A DNA stretch of 64,000 nucleotides from positions 1,214,580 through 1,278,579 of the forward strand of contig NZ_LVEM01000001.1 in the NCBI RefSeq assembly GCF_001641335.1. Direction: 5' to 3'. The DNA comes from Bradyrhizobium stylosanthis. GTDB lineage: Bacteria; Pseudomonadota; Alphaproteobacteria; Rhizobiales; Xanthobacteraceae. Below, in pieces: positions 1-7,195 of this stretch (its first letter is position 1; each line of letters starts with the position of its first letter). Below the pieces are notes generated by a model. It was not told the origin of the DNA and made no database searches. It saw nothing but the letters and a program-made list of their open reading frames with translations. Made by a program: the position numbers and the translations under genes.

Positions 1-711
1 GCTGATGCGCTCGGAGCGCGTGGCGACGCCGAGCGGGGCGATCCCGAAATTGCCAGAACCGGTGAAGCCGATGGTCCGGTTGCCGAGGAAGATGTGGTCG
101 TACTCGACGCCGACGGTCCAGTTCGGTGCGAAGCCGAATTCGAGGCCTGCGCCCACAGTGCCGCCCCAGCGGGTCTCATTGGACCGGTCGAATTCCAGAC
201 CAGTGATGACGTCGTAGCTCCGGTAGCGGTCGTTCACGACCGCGCCGCCGCCCTTCACGTAGAACAGCACGTTGTTCCAGGCATAGCCGATCTGGCCGGT
301 GAACAGACCGAACGCGTTGATCTTGGAACGGTCGCGAAGGCCCGTGCCGACGAACGTCAAGCTGGTGTTGTCGCCGGAGAAGTCGGCCCAGTTGCCCTGG
401 CCCTCCAGGCCGAACACCCAATTGGCCGACTGCCAGCGATAGCCGACCTGTCCACCGACCGTGCCGCCGACCGCGTTGTGGCAACCTTCGCCGACGAGAA
501 CGCCGGTCACGGGAGTGACGAAGTCCCAGCACTTGTGGCTGCTACCGCCGCCGCCGTTGATGCCGATGTAGAAACCGCTCCAGTCGTAGATGGCCGCGAC
601 CATCGGGGGCGGAGCCTTGGTGTAGGGACGCGCAGCGAGGTCCGCCGCGCTCGCCGGAGCCGACAGGCCCAGCGCGACCATGCCAATTGCACCAATCAGA
701 ATTTTCTTCAT
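1..711 (-). CDS. Omp25/31-like outer membrane beta-barrel protein (3' end outside window)
   Basis: The reading frame runs 237 codons from an ATG at 711 to the left edge without a stop, so the C-terminus is missing. The product starts with a signal peptide (MKKILIGAIGMVALGLSAPASA, cut after ASA), then a short proline-rich segment and the motif DWSGFYIGINGGGG. This motif is typical of the small alphaproteobacterial outer-membrane proteins (Omp25/Omp31/RopB type), which form an 8-stranded barrel. Alternating hydrophobic strands such as GYAWNNVLFYVKGGGA and WTVGVEYDHIFLG support a barrel. It is a paralogue-level match to the protein at 40247-40966. Its role is structural or stress related in the outer membrane, and no substrate can be assigned. 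It is transcribed away from ssb. Confidence 0.85.
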   Translation of the reverse strand, partial: MKKILIGAIGMVALGLSAPASAADLAARPYTKAPPPMVAAIYDWSGFYIGINGGGGSSHKCWDFVTPVTGVLVGEGCHNAVGGTVGGQVGYRWQSANWVFGLEGQGNWADFSGDNTSLTFVGTGLRDRSKINAFGLFTGQIGYAWNNVLFYVKGGGAVVNDRYRSYDVITGLEFDRSNETRWGGTVGAGLEFGFAPNWTVGVEYDHIFLGNRTIGFTGSGNFGIAPLGVATRSERIS

Positions 712-992
712 TGCAGTCTCCCCAAGTTTAGGTCCGCTTCTTGAAATCCCCGAAGCGGCCAGTCAGGCGCGACGCCCATATGAAACAATTCCAGGGGAGA
801 GCGTAACGTCGCGGGGAAGCAGAGTCCGTCTCCGAAATGCAACAGTCCGAAACCATCTGTGCCGCGTCTAACTTGATGAATGTTAAGAGGTTTTTCGATG
901 TTCACGGGAACCTCGAAAGGTTCCATCCGTGCAGTCAATTCCGATCCACGGTCGCGGCTTGTTCTGCGTGCGCGGCAGCGACTGCAATTGCA
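712..992. other. Intergenic region between porin and ssb (part 1)
   Basis: The 450-bp gap between the divergent porin and ssb holds no convincing gene; open frames here lack coding character. It contains a perfect inverted repeat GGAACC-6-GGTTCC at 907-924 and a 12-bp palindrome CTGCAATTGCAG at 982-993 that abuts the SOS box. Promoters for both genes must lie here, but no clear -35/-10 pair stands out. Confidence 0.5.
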
Positions 993-1007
993 GAACAAAT
1001 CTGGAAC
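993..1007 (+). promoter_or_regulatory. LexA SOS box upstream of ssb
   Basis: The sequence GAAC-AAATCTG-GAAC is an exact match to the direct-repeat SOS box of alphaproteobacteria (GAAC-N7-GAAC, equivalently GTTC-N7-GTTC). It lies 155 bp before the ssb ATG. In many bacteria ssb shares an SOS-controlled region with a divergent uvrA. Here the divergent gene is a porin, so ssb is the likely target. The match is seen directly; LexA binding is inferred. Confidence 0.7.
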
Positions 1008-1161
1008 ATCGTGGGGGCCGATGCTATATGTGGGGATAAGTGGAGGGGCCATGGGCCGACCGGTCCGCGCAAGCGTATAGGGTCGCCTCAACAGGTTGCA
1101 GAGGACCGCGGGGCGCGGCCCGGCCTCATGAATTCAGTGGCATTTGGAGTGGAGAGCGGCG

Positions 1162-1659
1162 ATGGCGGGAAGCGTCAACAAGGTCATTCTGGTTGGAAAT
1201 CTCGGCAAGGATCCTGAAATCCGCCGCACCCAGGACGGGCGGCCGATCGCGAATTTGAGCATCGCGACGTCGGAGACCTGGCGCGACAAGAACAGCGGCG
1301 AGCGCAAGGAAAAGACCGAGTGGCACCGCGTCGTGATCTTCAACGAAGGGCTCTGCAAGGTCGCCGAGCAGTACCTGAAGAAGGGCGCCAAGGTTTACAT
1401 CGAGGGCGCGCTGCAGACCCGCAAATGGACCGACCAGCAGGGCGCCGAGAAGTACTCGACCGAAGTCGTGCTGCAGGGCTTCAACTCGACCCTGACGATG
1501 CTTGACGGCCGCGGCGGTGGCGGGGGAGGCGGCAGCTTCGGCGACGAGCCGGGCGGCGATTTCGGCTCCTCCGGTCCGGTCAGCAGCGCACCGCGCCGTC
1601 CCGTTGCCGCCGGCGGCGGTGGCCGCAACAACGACATGGACGACGACATCCCGTTCTAG
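1162..1659 (+). CDS. ssb: Single-stranded DNA-binding protein
   Basis: This 165-residue protein binds and protects single-stranded DNA during replication, repair and recombination, acting as a homotetramer. Residues 1-110 form the OB fold (start [19 protein letters not shown], then the WHRV strand). Residues 115-158 are a glycine-rich flexible linker, and the last residues, DDDIPF, are the acidic tip that recruits SSB partner proteins. The ATG at 1162 is chosen over one six codons upstream because MAGSVNKV is the usual family start. An SOS box lies 155 bp upstream, so DNA-damage induction is likely. Confidence 0.97.
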   Translation: MAGSVNKVILVGNLGKDPEIRRTQDGRPIANLSIATSETWRDKNSGERKEKTEWHRVVIFNEGLCKVAEQYLKKGAKVYIEGALQTRKWTDQQGAEKYSTEVVLQGFNSTLTMLDGRGGGGGGGSFGDEPGGDFGSSGPVSSAPRRPVAAGGGGRNNDMDDDIPF

Positions 1660-1690
1660 GTTCTAGGAAGGCGAAGGTTGTCAACTCGCG

Positions 1691-1784
1691 TGGCCGTCAT
1701 GGTCGGCGCCGGCGAGACCTTGCGGCAGGCGCTGGAACGCGACGCGCATGCGGAGCGGAGGGAGACGGCGCTGGGCCTGCTGAT
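1691..1784. repeat. 94-bp repeat, copy 1 (downstream of first DUF1254 gene)
   Basis: This segment and 4998-5087 are about 90 percent identical, from TGGCCGTCATGGTCGGCGCC to a shared TGCTGAT end. Copy 2 lacks four bases (AGGC) and has a few substitutions, so any shared reading frame is broken. Each copy lies 30-50 bp beyond the stop codon of a DUF1254 gene on the minus strand. It is probably part of the duplicated unit that produced the paralogues, or a gene remnant. Confidence 0.75.
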
Positions 1785-1814
1785 GGGAGCCTGGTTGCGG
1801 AACGATGGTGTCGG

Positions 1815-3335
1815 TTACGCCACTAGCTCGAAATCCGGCAACTTCCAGCTCCGGTCAAGGTACGGCTCGAGCGGCCCGTAGAGCCGGAAATAGGCGAACC
1901 ATGCCTTGCCGGGATTGGTCTGCAGCCAGTTCTTTTCGTAGCCGGCCGGCGCAGATGGCCCGACGTAGAGATCGATGGTGCCGTCCGGGTTCTTGCGCAG
2001 GCCCTCGTCGCGCGAGGACAGGTCCGCGTTCTGCGTCTTGTTGTCGATCCCGACGCGATCGTAGGTGTCGTAGATCGTCAGCGACCAGAATTGCTTGGCC
2101 GGCGGGTTGGCGGGAACGCTTAGCTTGTAGGTCTTGCCGCCGTCGAACCAGCGGTCGTTCTTGTCCTTGTAGGCGCCGAGATAGGCCTGGCCGATGCCGG
2201 GCGTGCTGCTCACCATGCCCTTGGAGGACGTCACGGCCTCGTAGAAGTAGTCGCAGCGTTCGTCGAGTTCGCTGAAGTTCTTCTTCTCCTGCCCCGGATC
2301 GAACATGATCACGTAGGCCCATTTCGTATCGGGCCTGTAGTACGAATTCTCGAACCGCTTGGCGTAGGAGATGTTCATCGACATCAGTTCGCCCATCAGC
2401 GCGCCTTCGGTGAGCAGCTTGGACTGACGTTCGTTGGGCTGGAACTGCCTGTCCTTCTCCAGCCCCAGCGGCGCCAACATGGCGGTGATCATGCGGTCCC
2501 GCTCCTCGACGGGCTCCTGCTGCATGATCTCGCTCAGACTCTCCCAGTATTTCAGCCCTCGCGGCTGCACCTGCGACCACGACTTGCCTTCCGGGGTTAG
2601 TTTGCGCTGCTTGGGCGGGTTGTCCCGCTGCGCGAGCGGATAGATCACGAAATTCTCCATCGCGAACTTCAGCTTGTCCTCGCCCGGTTCGAGCACGCGG
2701 ATGCCGATGAACACGTTGTTGGTCCGCGATGGAATGACGTAGTAGCCCTCGACCTTCGGCGGTTCCTGGCCGGGGCCGACGATCAGGTATTTGCCGCCTT
2801 GACCCTTGTCCGGACCGGCTTGTCCGAGATCGGCGACCGGGCGCTGCCAGAAGTCGAGGACCATCCCGGCGAAGGCGCCGGCCGGCTCCTCGATCACGAC
2901 GGGACCGCCCGACAGGTCATGGAACGTGATGATGTAGGGCGTGGTGAAGTTCGCCGTGAGAATGCCGAGCTTGTCCTTGTAGTTGTTGTAGAGGACCAGA
3001 TCGCCCAGTTTTGCGCCGATCGGGCCGAGGTGAGCCCGCTTCCATTCGTTCATCGCCACGATCGGTATCGCCCAGATGTAGGCCTGACAGGCGCGCTGGA
3101 AATCCATCTCGTCGTAGATCTTGCGCTCGACTTCGGCGTTCGCCGGCAGTCCCATCGTCAGATCGATCCTGCCGATCCGAGAATCGACGGCCCCGGTGAA
3201 TGCGCCGCCAGACGCTCCACCCTGCGCGAATGCCGACGACGGGAAGAGGCCCAAAGCCCCCACGGCCGAAGCGGTCGCCAGCGCCGTTCCACCGAGAAGG
3301 ACAGTGCGACGCTCGTCGTTGATCCCGGTGTCCAT
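1815..3335 (-). CDS. DUF1254/DUF1214 family secreted protein, copy 1
   Basis: This 506-residue protein has an N-terminal export signal with a twin-arginine-like start (NDERRTVLLGG) and an Ala-rich stretch ending near AFAQGG. It is followed by the DUF1254 region (QRACQAYIWAIPIVAMNEWK, about residues 79-98) and a C-terminal DUF1214 region (AKQFWSLTIYDTYDR; then SSRDEGLRKNPDGTIDLYVG). The family's biochemical role is not established. The ATG at 3335 has a GGAGAG site just upstream. Only 34 bp separate it from the gene upstream (copy 2), so the two probably form an operon driven from the FixK/FNR-like box at 4953. Confidence 0.9.
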   Translation of the reverse strand: MDTGINDERRTVLLGGTALATASAVGALGLFPSSAFAQGGASGGAFTGAVDSRIGRIDLTMGLPANAEVERKIYDEMDFQRACQAYIWAIPIVAMNEWKRAHLGPIGAKLGDLVLYNNYKDKLGILTANFTTPYIITFHDLSGGPVVIEEPAGAFAGMVLDFWQRPVADLGQAGPDKGQGGKYLIVGPGQEPPKVEGYYVIPSRTNNVFIGIRVLEPGEDKLKFAMENFVIYPLAQRDNPPKQRKLTPEGKSWSQVQPRGLKYWESLSEIMQQEPVEERDRMITAMLAPLGLEKDRQFQPNERQSKLLTEGALMGELMSMNISYAKRFENSYYRPDTKWAYVIMFDPGQEKKNFSELDERCDYFYEAVTSSKGMVSSTPGIGQAYLGAYKDKNDRWFDGGKTYKLSVPANPPAKQFWSLTIYDTYDRVGIDNKTQNADLSSRDEGLRKNPDGTIDLYVGPSAPAGYEKNWLQTNPGKAWFAYFRLYGPLEPYLDRSWKLPDFELVA

Positions 3336-3369
3336 GATGCTCTCCGACTCTCGCTGCCGATCGTGAATG

Positions 3370-4869
3370 TCAACGCTGCTTTTCGATGTCCCCGGGTTTC
3401 CAGGTCTTGTCGAAGAACGCTTGCTCCGGCCCGTAGAGCCGGAGGATCACGAAGTAGCCCTGGCCGGGATTGGTGCGCAGCCAGTTCTTGCCGTCGCCGG
3501 GCGAGGTCGGACCGAAATGGATTTCGGTGGTGCCGTCGGGATTCGCCGGAGGCTTGTCCATCGTGTTGAGCGAGGGAAAGGGCTGCCCGTTGTCGAGGCC
3601 GGATCCCGTGACGGCATCGTAGACGGTGACCGACCAGAACAGATGCGCCGGGATGTTCTTCGGCAGGGTCAGCCTGTAGCTGTCGCCGCCCTGCAGGAAA
3701 TCGCCGTCCTTGTCGACGAAGGTGACCGGGTACTTCGCACCGACGTTGACCATGTTCGCCGCCATGCCGGGGCTCGCCGAATAGGCGACGTCGAAGAAGC
3801 CGCTGCGCGCGTCGATGTAGTTGAACGTGTCCGCGGTGAACGTCGCGTTGCCAGGGAAGACGTTGACCCACCTCCGGTCCGGGTACCAGTAGCCGTTCGC
3901 GACCAGCGACGATGGCCCGTAGGACATGGTGTGTATCATGCGGAACGCCGTCTTGGCGCCCTTGTCGAGCAGCGCTCGCGTCTTGTCATCAGGGCGGAAC
4001 GTCTCGCCCTTGACGATGCCGAGCGCGGCCAGCATGCCGCGCATCTCCATGTCCTGCGGGTCGACATATTCGTGCTGGACGAAGCGGTCGATCATCTCGA
4101 AGGCGGCGCCGTCGGCGGGGTAGAGCAGGTCGGCAGGTGTTTTCGACGCGTTGGGGAACTGCATCGGCTTGGCGTTTGCCTCCTTGCCGAGCGGGTAGAT
4201 CCGGGTCTGCTCCATGACCCGCACCGGTTCGGCGAGCTGCTTCGGGTCCTGGAAGAAACCCCGCCAGAACACGAATACGCCGTAGGTGCGCGACCGATAG
4301 GTGAGATAGCCGGCGGGCGCTTCGCCCTGGTGATCCGGCGGCAGGATGAGGTACTTCGCGCCCTTGCCCTTGTCGGGACCTGGCAGGCCGACGTCGCCAC
4401 ACCAGGTCTGGCCCTCGATCTGGCCGACCGAGCAGATCGGTCTCTGGAAGAAGTCGTCGAGAATGCCCTGAAGGCCCGGCGGGACTTCTATCACGATGGG
4501 ACCGTCCTCCTTGAGGTCGACGTAGCCCATCGCGTAGATGACGTCCGAGTTCGGCGTGGTGACCAGCGTCTTGGCGTTGAGGCGGTCCTTGAAGATCGGC
4601 AGGACGTTGTAGCCCTTGCCGAAGACCTTCTCCGAGCCCTCCTTCATGCCGTACATGTTCAGGACCGGGAGCATCCAGATGTAGCTCTGGACGGCCCGCT
4701 GATAGGCGAGTTCATCCCGAAGGGTCGCGATCGCGTCTTTCGAGAGGAAGCCTCGCGTGAAGGGCAGGGAGGCCAGCGCGTCGTGACGTCCGGTCTGCGC
4801 GATTGCCGGCGCCGAAACAAACGCGGCGCAGAACAACAATATTCGTGCCGTGAAGGTCGCTCTCATCAT
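3370..4869 (-). CDS. DUF1254/DUF1214 family secreted protein, copy 2
   Basis: This protein of 499 residues begins with a Sec signal peptide (MMRATFTARILLFCAAFVSA, cleavage near APAIAQ). It carries the same architecture as copy 1: DUF1254 motif YQRAVQSYIWMLPVLNMYGM and DUF1214 motif AHLFWSVTVYDAVTGSG followed by NPDGTTEIHFGPTSP. The start at 4869 is favoured over an upstream ATG because GGGAGG lies five bases before it. Family function is unknown; the proteins are exported and may sit in the periplasm. The FixK/FNR-type palindrome at 4953-4966 lies about 85 bp before the start codon. Confidence 0.9.
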   Translation of the reverse strand: MMRATFTARILLFCAAFVSAPAIAQTGRHDALASLPFTRGFLSKDAIATLRDELAYQRAVQSYIWMLPVLNMYGMKEGSEKVFGKGYNVLPIFKDRLNAKTLVTTPNSDVIYAMGYVDLKEDGPIVIEVPPGLQGILDDFFQRPICSVGQIEGQTWCGDVGLPGPDKGKGAKYLILPPDHQGEAPAGYLTYRSRTYGVFVFWRGFFQDPKQLAEPVRVMEQTRIYPLGKEANAKPMQFPNASKTPADLLYPADGAAFEMIDRFVQHEYVDPQDMEMRGMLAALGIVKGETFRPDDKTRALLDKGAKTAFRMIHTMSYGPSSLVANGYWYPDRRWVNVFPGNATFTADTFNYIDARSGFFDVAYSASPGMAANMVNVGAKYPVTFVDKDGDFLQGGDSYRLTLPKNIPAHLFWSVTVYDAVTGSGLDNGQPFPSLNTMDKPPANPDGTTEIHFGPTSPGDGKNWLRTNPGQGYFVILRLYGPEQAFFDKTWKPGDIEKQR

Positions 4870-4952
4870 GATCGCCTCCCTGTGGCAACGGCCCCGGGGC
4901 TGCGAACATTCACCCGGCACATGGGACCATCAAAACTGGCCTTCGGGCGACG

Positions 4953-4966
4953 TTGATCCAGATCAA
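4953..4966 (-). promoter_or_regulatory. FixK/FNR-type box upstream of DUF1254 operon
   Basis: TTGATCCAGATCAA is a perfect match to the TTGAT-N4-ATCAA palindrome bound by FNR/FixK proteins, and the symmetry extends to 7-base arms (CGTTGAT/ATCAACG, 4951-4968). Read on the minus strand, a TTTGAT -10-like hexamer at 4929-4934 would put the start of transcription about 38-41 bases from the box centre. That is the usual position for FNR-family activation. The downstream gene starts at 4869. Binding is inferred. Confidence 0.6.
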
Positions 4967-4997
4967 CGGTTTGGGCTCCGATCGCGGGCGACCGATC

Positions 4998-5087
4998 TGG
5001 CCGTCATGGTCGGCGCCGGCAAGACCTTGCGGCGCTGGAACGCGACGCGCATGCGGAGCGGAGGGAGACGGCGTTGGGTTTGCTGAT
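4998..5087. repeat. 94-bp repeat, copy 2 (downstream of third DUF1254 gene)
   Basis: This is the second copy of the repeat at 1691-1784, with a 4-base deletion and a handful of substitutions. It lies 48 bp beyond the stop codon of the frameshifted DUF1254 gene. I recognise no gene in it on either strand. Confidence 0.75.
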
Positions 5088-5134
5088 CGACGTGGTCGCG
5101 CGGTAAACGGAGCCGACCATGAGCTACCGCAGGC

Positions 5135-6164
5135 TCAGTTGACCGGCACCGCTTCCGGAAACTTCCATGTGCCGTCCAGAATCTCGGGACGGGGGCGATA
5201 CAGGCGCACCAGATAATTCCAGCCGGCGACGGTCGGCAGGCAATTGGGTATCTTGCCGTCGCAACCGCCGAACTGGACGGCGACCGAGCCGTCCGCAGCC
5301 TTCCTCGCCGTGACATTGTTGACGACGTAGGCGTCGTACGGATTGCCTTGAAAATAGCCCTCCGCGTTGTAGACGCTGCCAGAAACCGTCGACCGGCACG
5401 TCCTTGACGTCGAGTTTGTAGACCGTGGTCCCGTCGTTCCGGGCCGGCGTGACGTTCATATAGGTCGCCTCACGCTCGGGATTGCCGCCCCAACCGCCGG
5501 CGGCGCCGATCAGGCGCCGGACGGGGTCCACCTGCTCCTTCGTGCCGAACATGCGGTTCTGATCGGGCAAGGTGGTGTAGAGGACCACCAGCGCGTCCCG
5601 CACCTTCTTCTGGCTGACCGGATCCCAGTTCGGCACCTCGAACGTCCCGACACTGGCCTGGCTGGTCCTGGTCGCGTCCTGCAGCGCGTGGGCGGCCGCG
5701 ACATCCTTCGGGTCGTTGGGGTCGACGAGCGTGCGGATACCCAGGAGGATGTAGCGCGTTCCGATCTGCTCGCGGGTGAAGGTGTAATCGCCAGCCTTGT
5801 AGTGCACCGCGGGCGTATACTGATCCTCGGAGATCACGATCAACGAGCGGAATCGTCGGCCCGCATCGGGCAGCGTGACCGTCAGCGGTCCGGCGTCGAG
5901 ATCCCAAACCCCGGTCGAGTAGAGGGTATCGAGATTGCCGCGCACGACGATCTGCTTGTCGACTGGCGCGTGATTCCGATCGTGATGGAACTTGCCGATG
6001 CCGCCTGCATGCTCGATGGCGACCGCGAAGTAGCGATCGGTCTCGGCGCGGACGAAATTGTCCGGCGAGACGGGCACCGAGGCGCCGTCGGCGGTCTGCC
6101 CATGGACTTGGCCGAACGTCAAAAACACAGTGCCGACGAGACCGAAAGCGAGATTCCGCTTCAT
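5135..6164 (-). pseudogene. Frameshifted DUF1254-family secreted protein, copy 3
   Basis: The frame opens at an ATG at 6164 preceded by GGGAGGTGG. It has a signal peptide (MKRNLAFGLVGTVFLTFGQV, cleavage near HGQ) and a readable DUF1254-type body (NAPVDK-like segment, DTLYSTGVWDLDAGPLTV). At about 5378, inside the conserved FW-S-V-x-V-Y-N motif, the reading frame breaks after GTCGACGGTTTCTGG, consistent with a 5-base loss between short AGCGTC repeats. The next frame continues with a sensible C-terminus ending WKFPEAVPVN at a TGA at 5135-5137. The gene is therefore either a recent pseudogene or a sequencing error. The intact protein would be about 345 residues, shorter than its two neighbours. 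Confidence 0.8.
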
Positions 6165-6560
6165 AAACCACCTCCCTGACGACACGCCTCTCATGCGTAG
6201 ACTGCACCGACAGGACTGGCCCGGCAACGGAAGCCGAGGGGGCGGCTAGGGCCCCGATGATCTCTTGACGGCTTGACGTCGGAGACCTTGGAAGTTGACA
6301 TCCTACGGGACGTCGCAGTGCGGAGGCGATTGGCGCTGCAGACAAACAGGACGTTGGTCACTTCACTGCTCTGGATAAACGATCGGGGAGAGCTCGGCGA
6401 CCGCGCTCTTGGTAAGTGGTGGTGCTCGGTGGGTCGGCGCGATGGCTGCCCTTGGTTTGGCCGCTCGCGTAAAGCGACAGGATTTCTTACGAATTGACGG
6501 GTAAGGCTTGGCTTTCCGGCCTTGCCTCATGTTCTGCCTCAACGCTTTGACGGACTGCGA

Positions 6561-6597
6561 TGTGAATGGTATTAACTTTATGTTAATCCTATTCACA
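6561..6597. promoter_or_regulatory. 37-bp symmetric palindrome upstream of DUF2306 gene
   Basis: Two paired half-sites share one axis at 6579: TGTGAAT (6561-6567) with ATTCACA (6591-6597), and ATTAAC (6571-6576) with GTTAAT (6582-6587). This AT-rich double palindrome stands out from the GC-rich surroundings and is centred 50 bp before the ATG at 6629, so it is a good candidate operator. The rest of the 460-bp gap 6165-6628 shows no gene or other clear element. Confidence 0.55.
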
Positions 6598-6628
6598 TGG
6601 TGCGATCCGTCGATCTGGGGAAGCCTGC

Positions 6629-7027
6629 ATGAGCCTTACGCCGTTGCTTGAGGCTGCCCCTGCGATCCCGCTGCATGCCTTTGCCGCCATGGCCGCCTTC
6701 GTGCTCGGCCTCGTCCAGTTCGCCGCTCCCAAGGGCACGCTGCCGCACCGGACGATCGGCTGGATCTGGGTCGGCCTGATGGTCGTGGTCGCCGCATCCT
6801 CGTTCTGGATCCACGGAATCCGCATGGTCGGCCCGTTCGGCCCGATCCACCTCTTGTCGATCTTCACGCTCGTGGTCCTGCCGCTTGCGGTGTGGCGGGC
6901 CCATACCCATCGCGTCGCCGATCACCGGCGGATGATGATCTTCATCTTTGCCGGCGCGCTGGTCGTGGCGGGCCTGTTCACGCTGGTCCCCGGGCGCATC
7001 ATGCACCGGGTGATTTTCGGGGCTTGA
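6629..7027 (+). CDS. DUF2306-type integral membrane protein
   Basis: This protein of 132 residues has four predicted membrane segments (about residues 17-35, 46-63, 70-88 and 103-122). It contains HRTIGWIWVGLM and ADHRRMMIFIFAGALVVAG, the spaced His/Arg pattern seen in DUF2306-like small membrane proteins. No biochemical function is established. The ATG has a GGGGAAG site upstream. It is a single gene between the DUF1254 cluster and gyrA, and may be controlled through the palindrome centred at 6579. Confidence 0.8.
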   Translation: MSLTPLLEAAPAIPLHAFAAMAAFVLGLVQFAAPKGTLPHRTIGWIWVGLMVVVAASSFWIHGIRMVGPFGPIHLLSIFTLVVLPLAVWRAHTHRVADHRRMMIFIFAGALVVAGLFTLVPGRIMHRVIFGA

Positions 7028-7195
7028 GGGGCGGTTCCACGCCGCTTGTTCCGGCCTTGTCCGAGGCGGTGCCGGGATAGGCGTAAGTCTCTGGAAAAAC
7101 AGTCGGAAAAAGCGCTTCCAAGACCCCCGCAAGGGTGGTTATCAGGGGTTCGATGCGCTATATGATTCCCAGACAAAAACTCACCGGATTCCCCC

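Noticed and set aside
907..924. GGAACC-6-GGTTCC as a second LexA site
   Set aside because: Alphaproteobacterial LexA sites are direct repeats with a 7-base gap; this is an inverted repeat with a different gap, so it is only noted as a stem-loop.
1678..1881. Short plus-strand frame through the first 94-bp repeat
   Set aside because: No ribosome-binding site; the second copy has a 4-base deletion that destroys the frame, so it is not a conserved gene.
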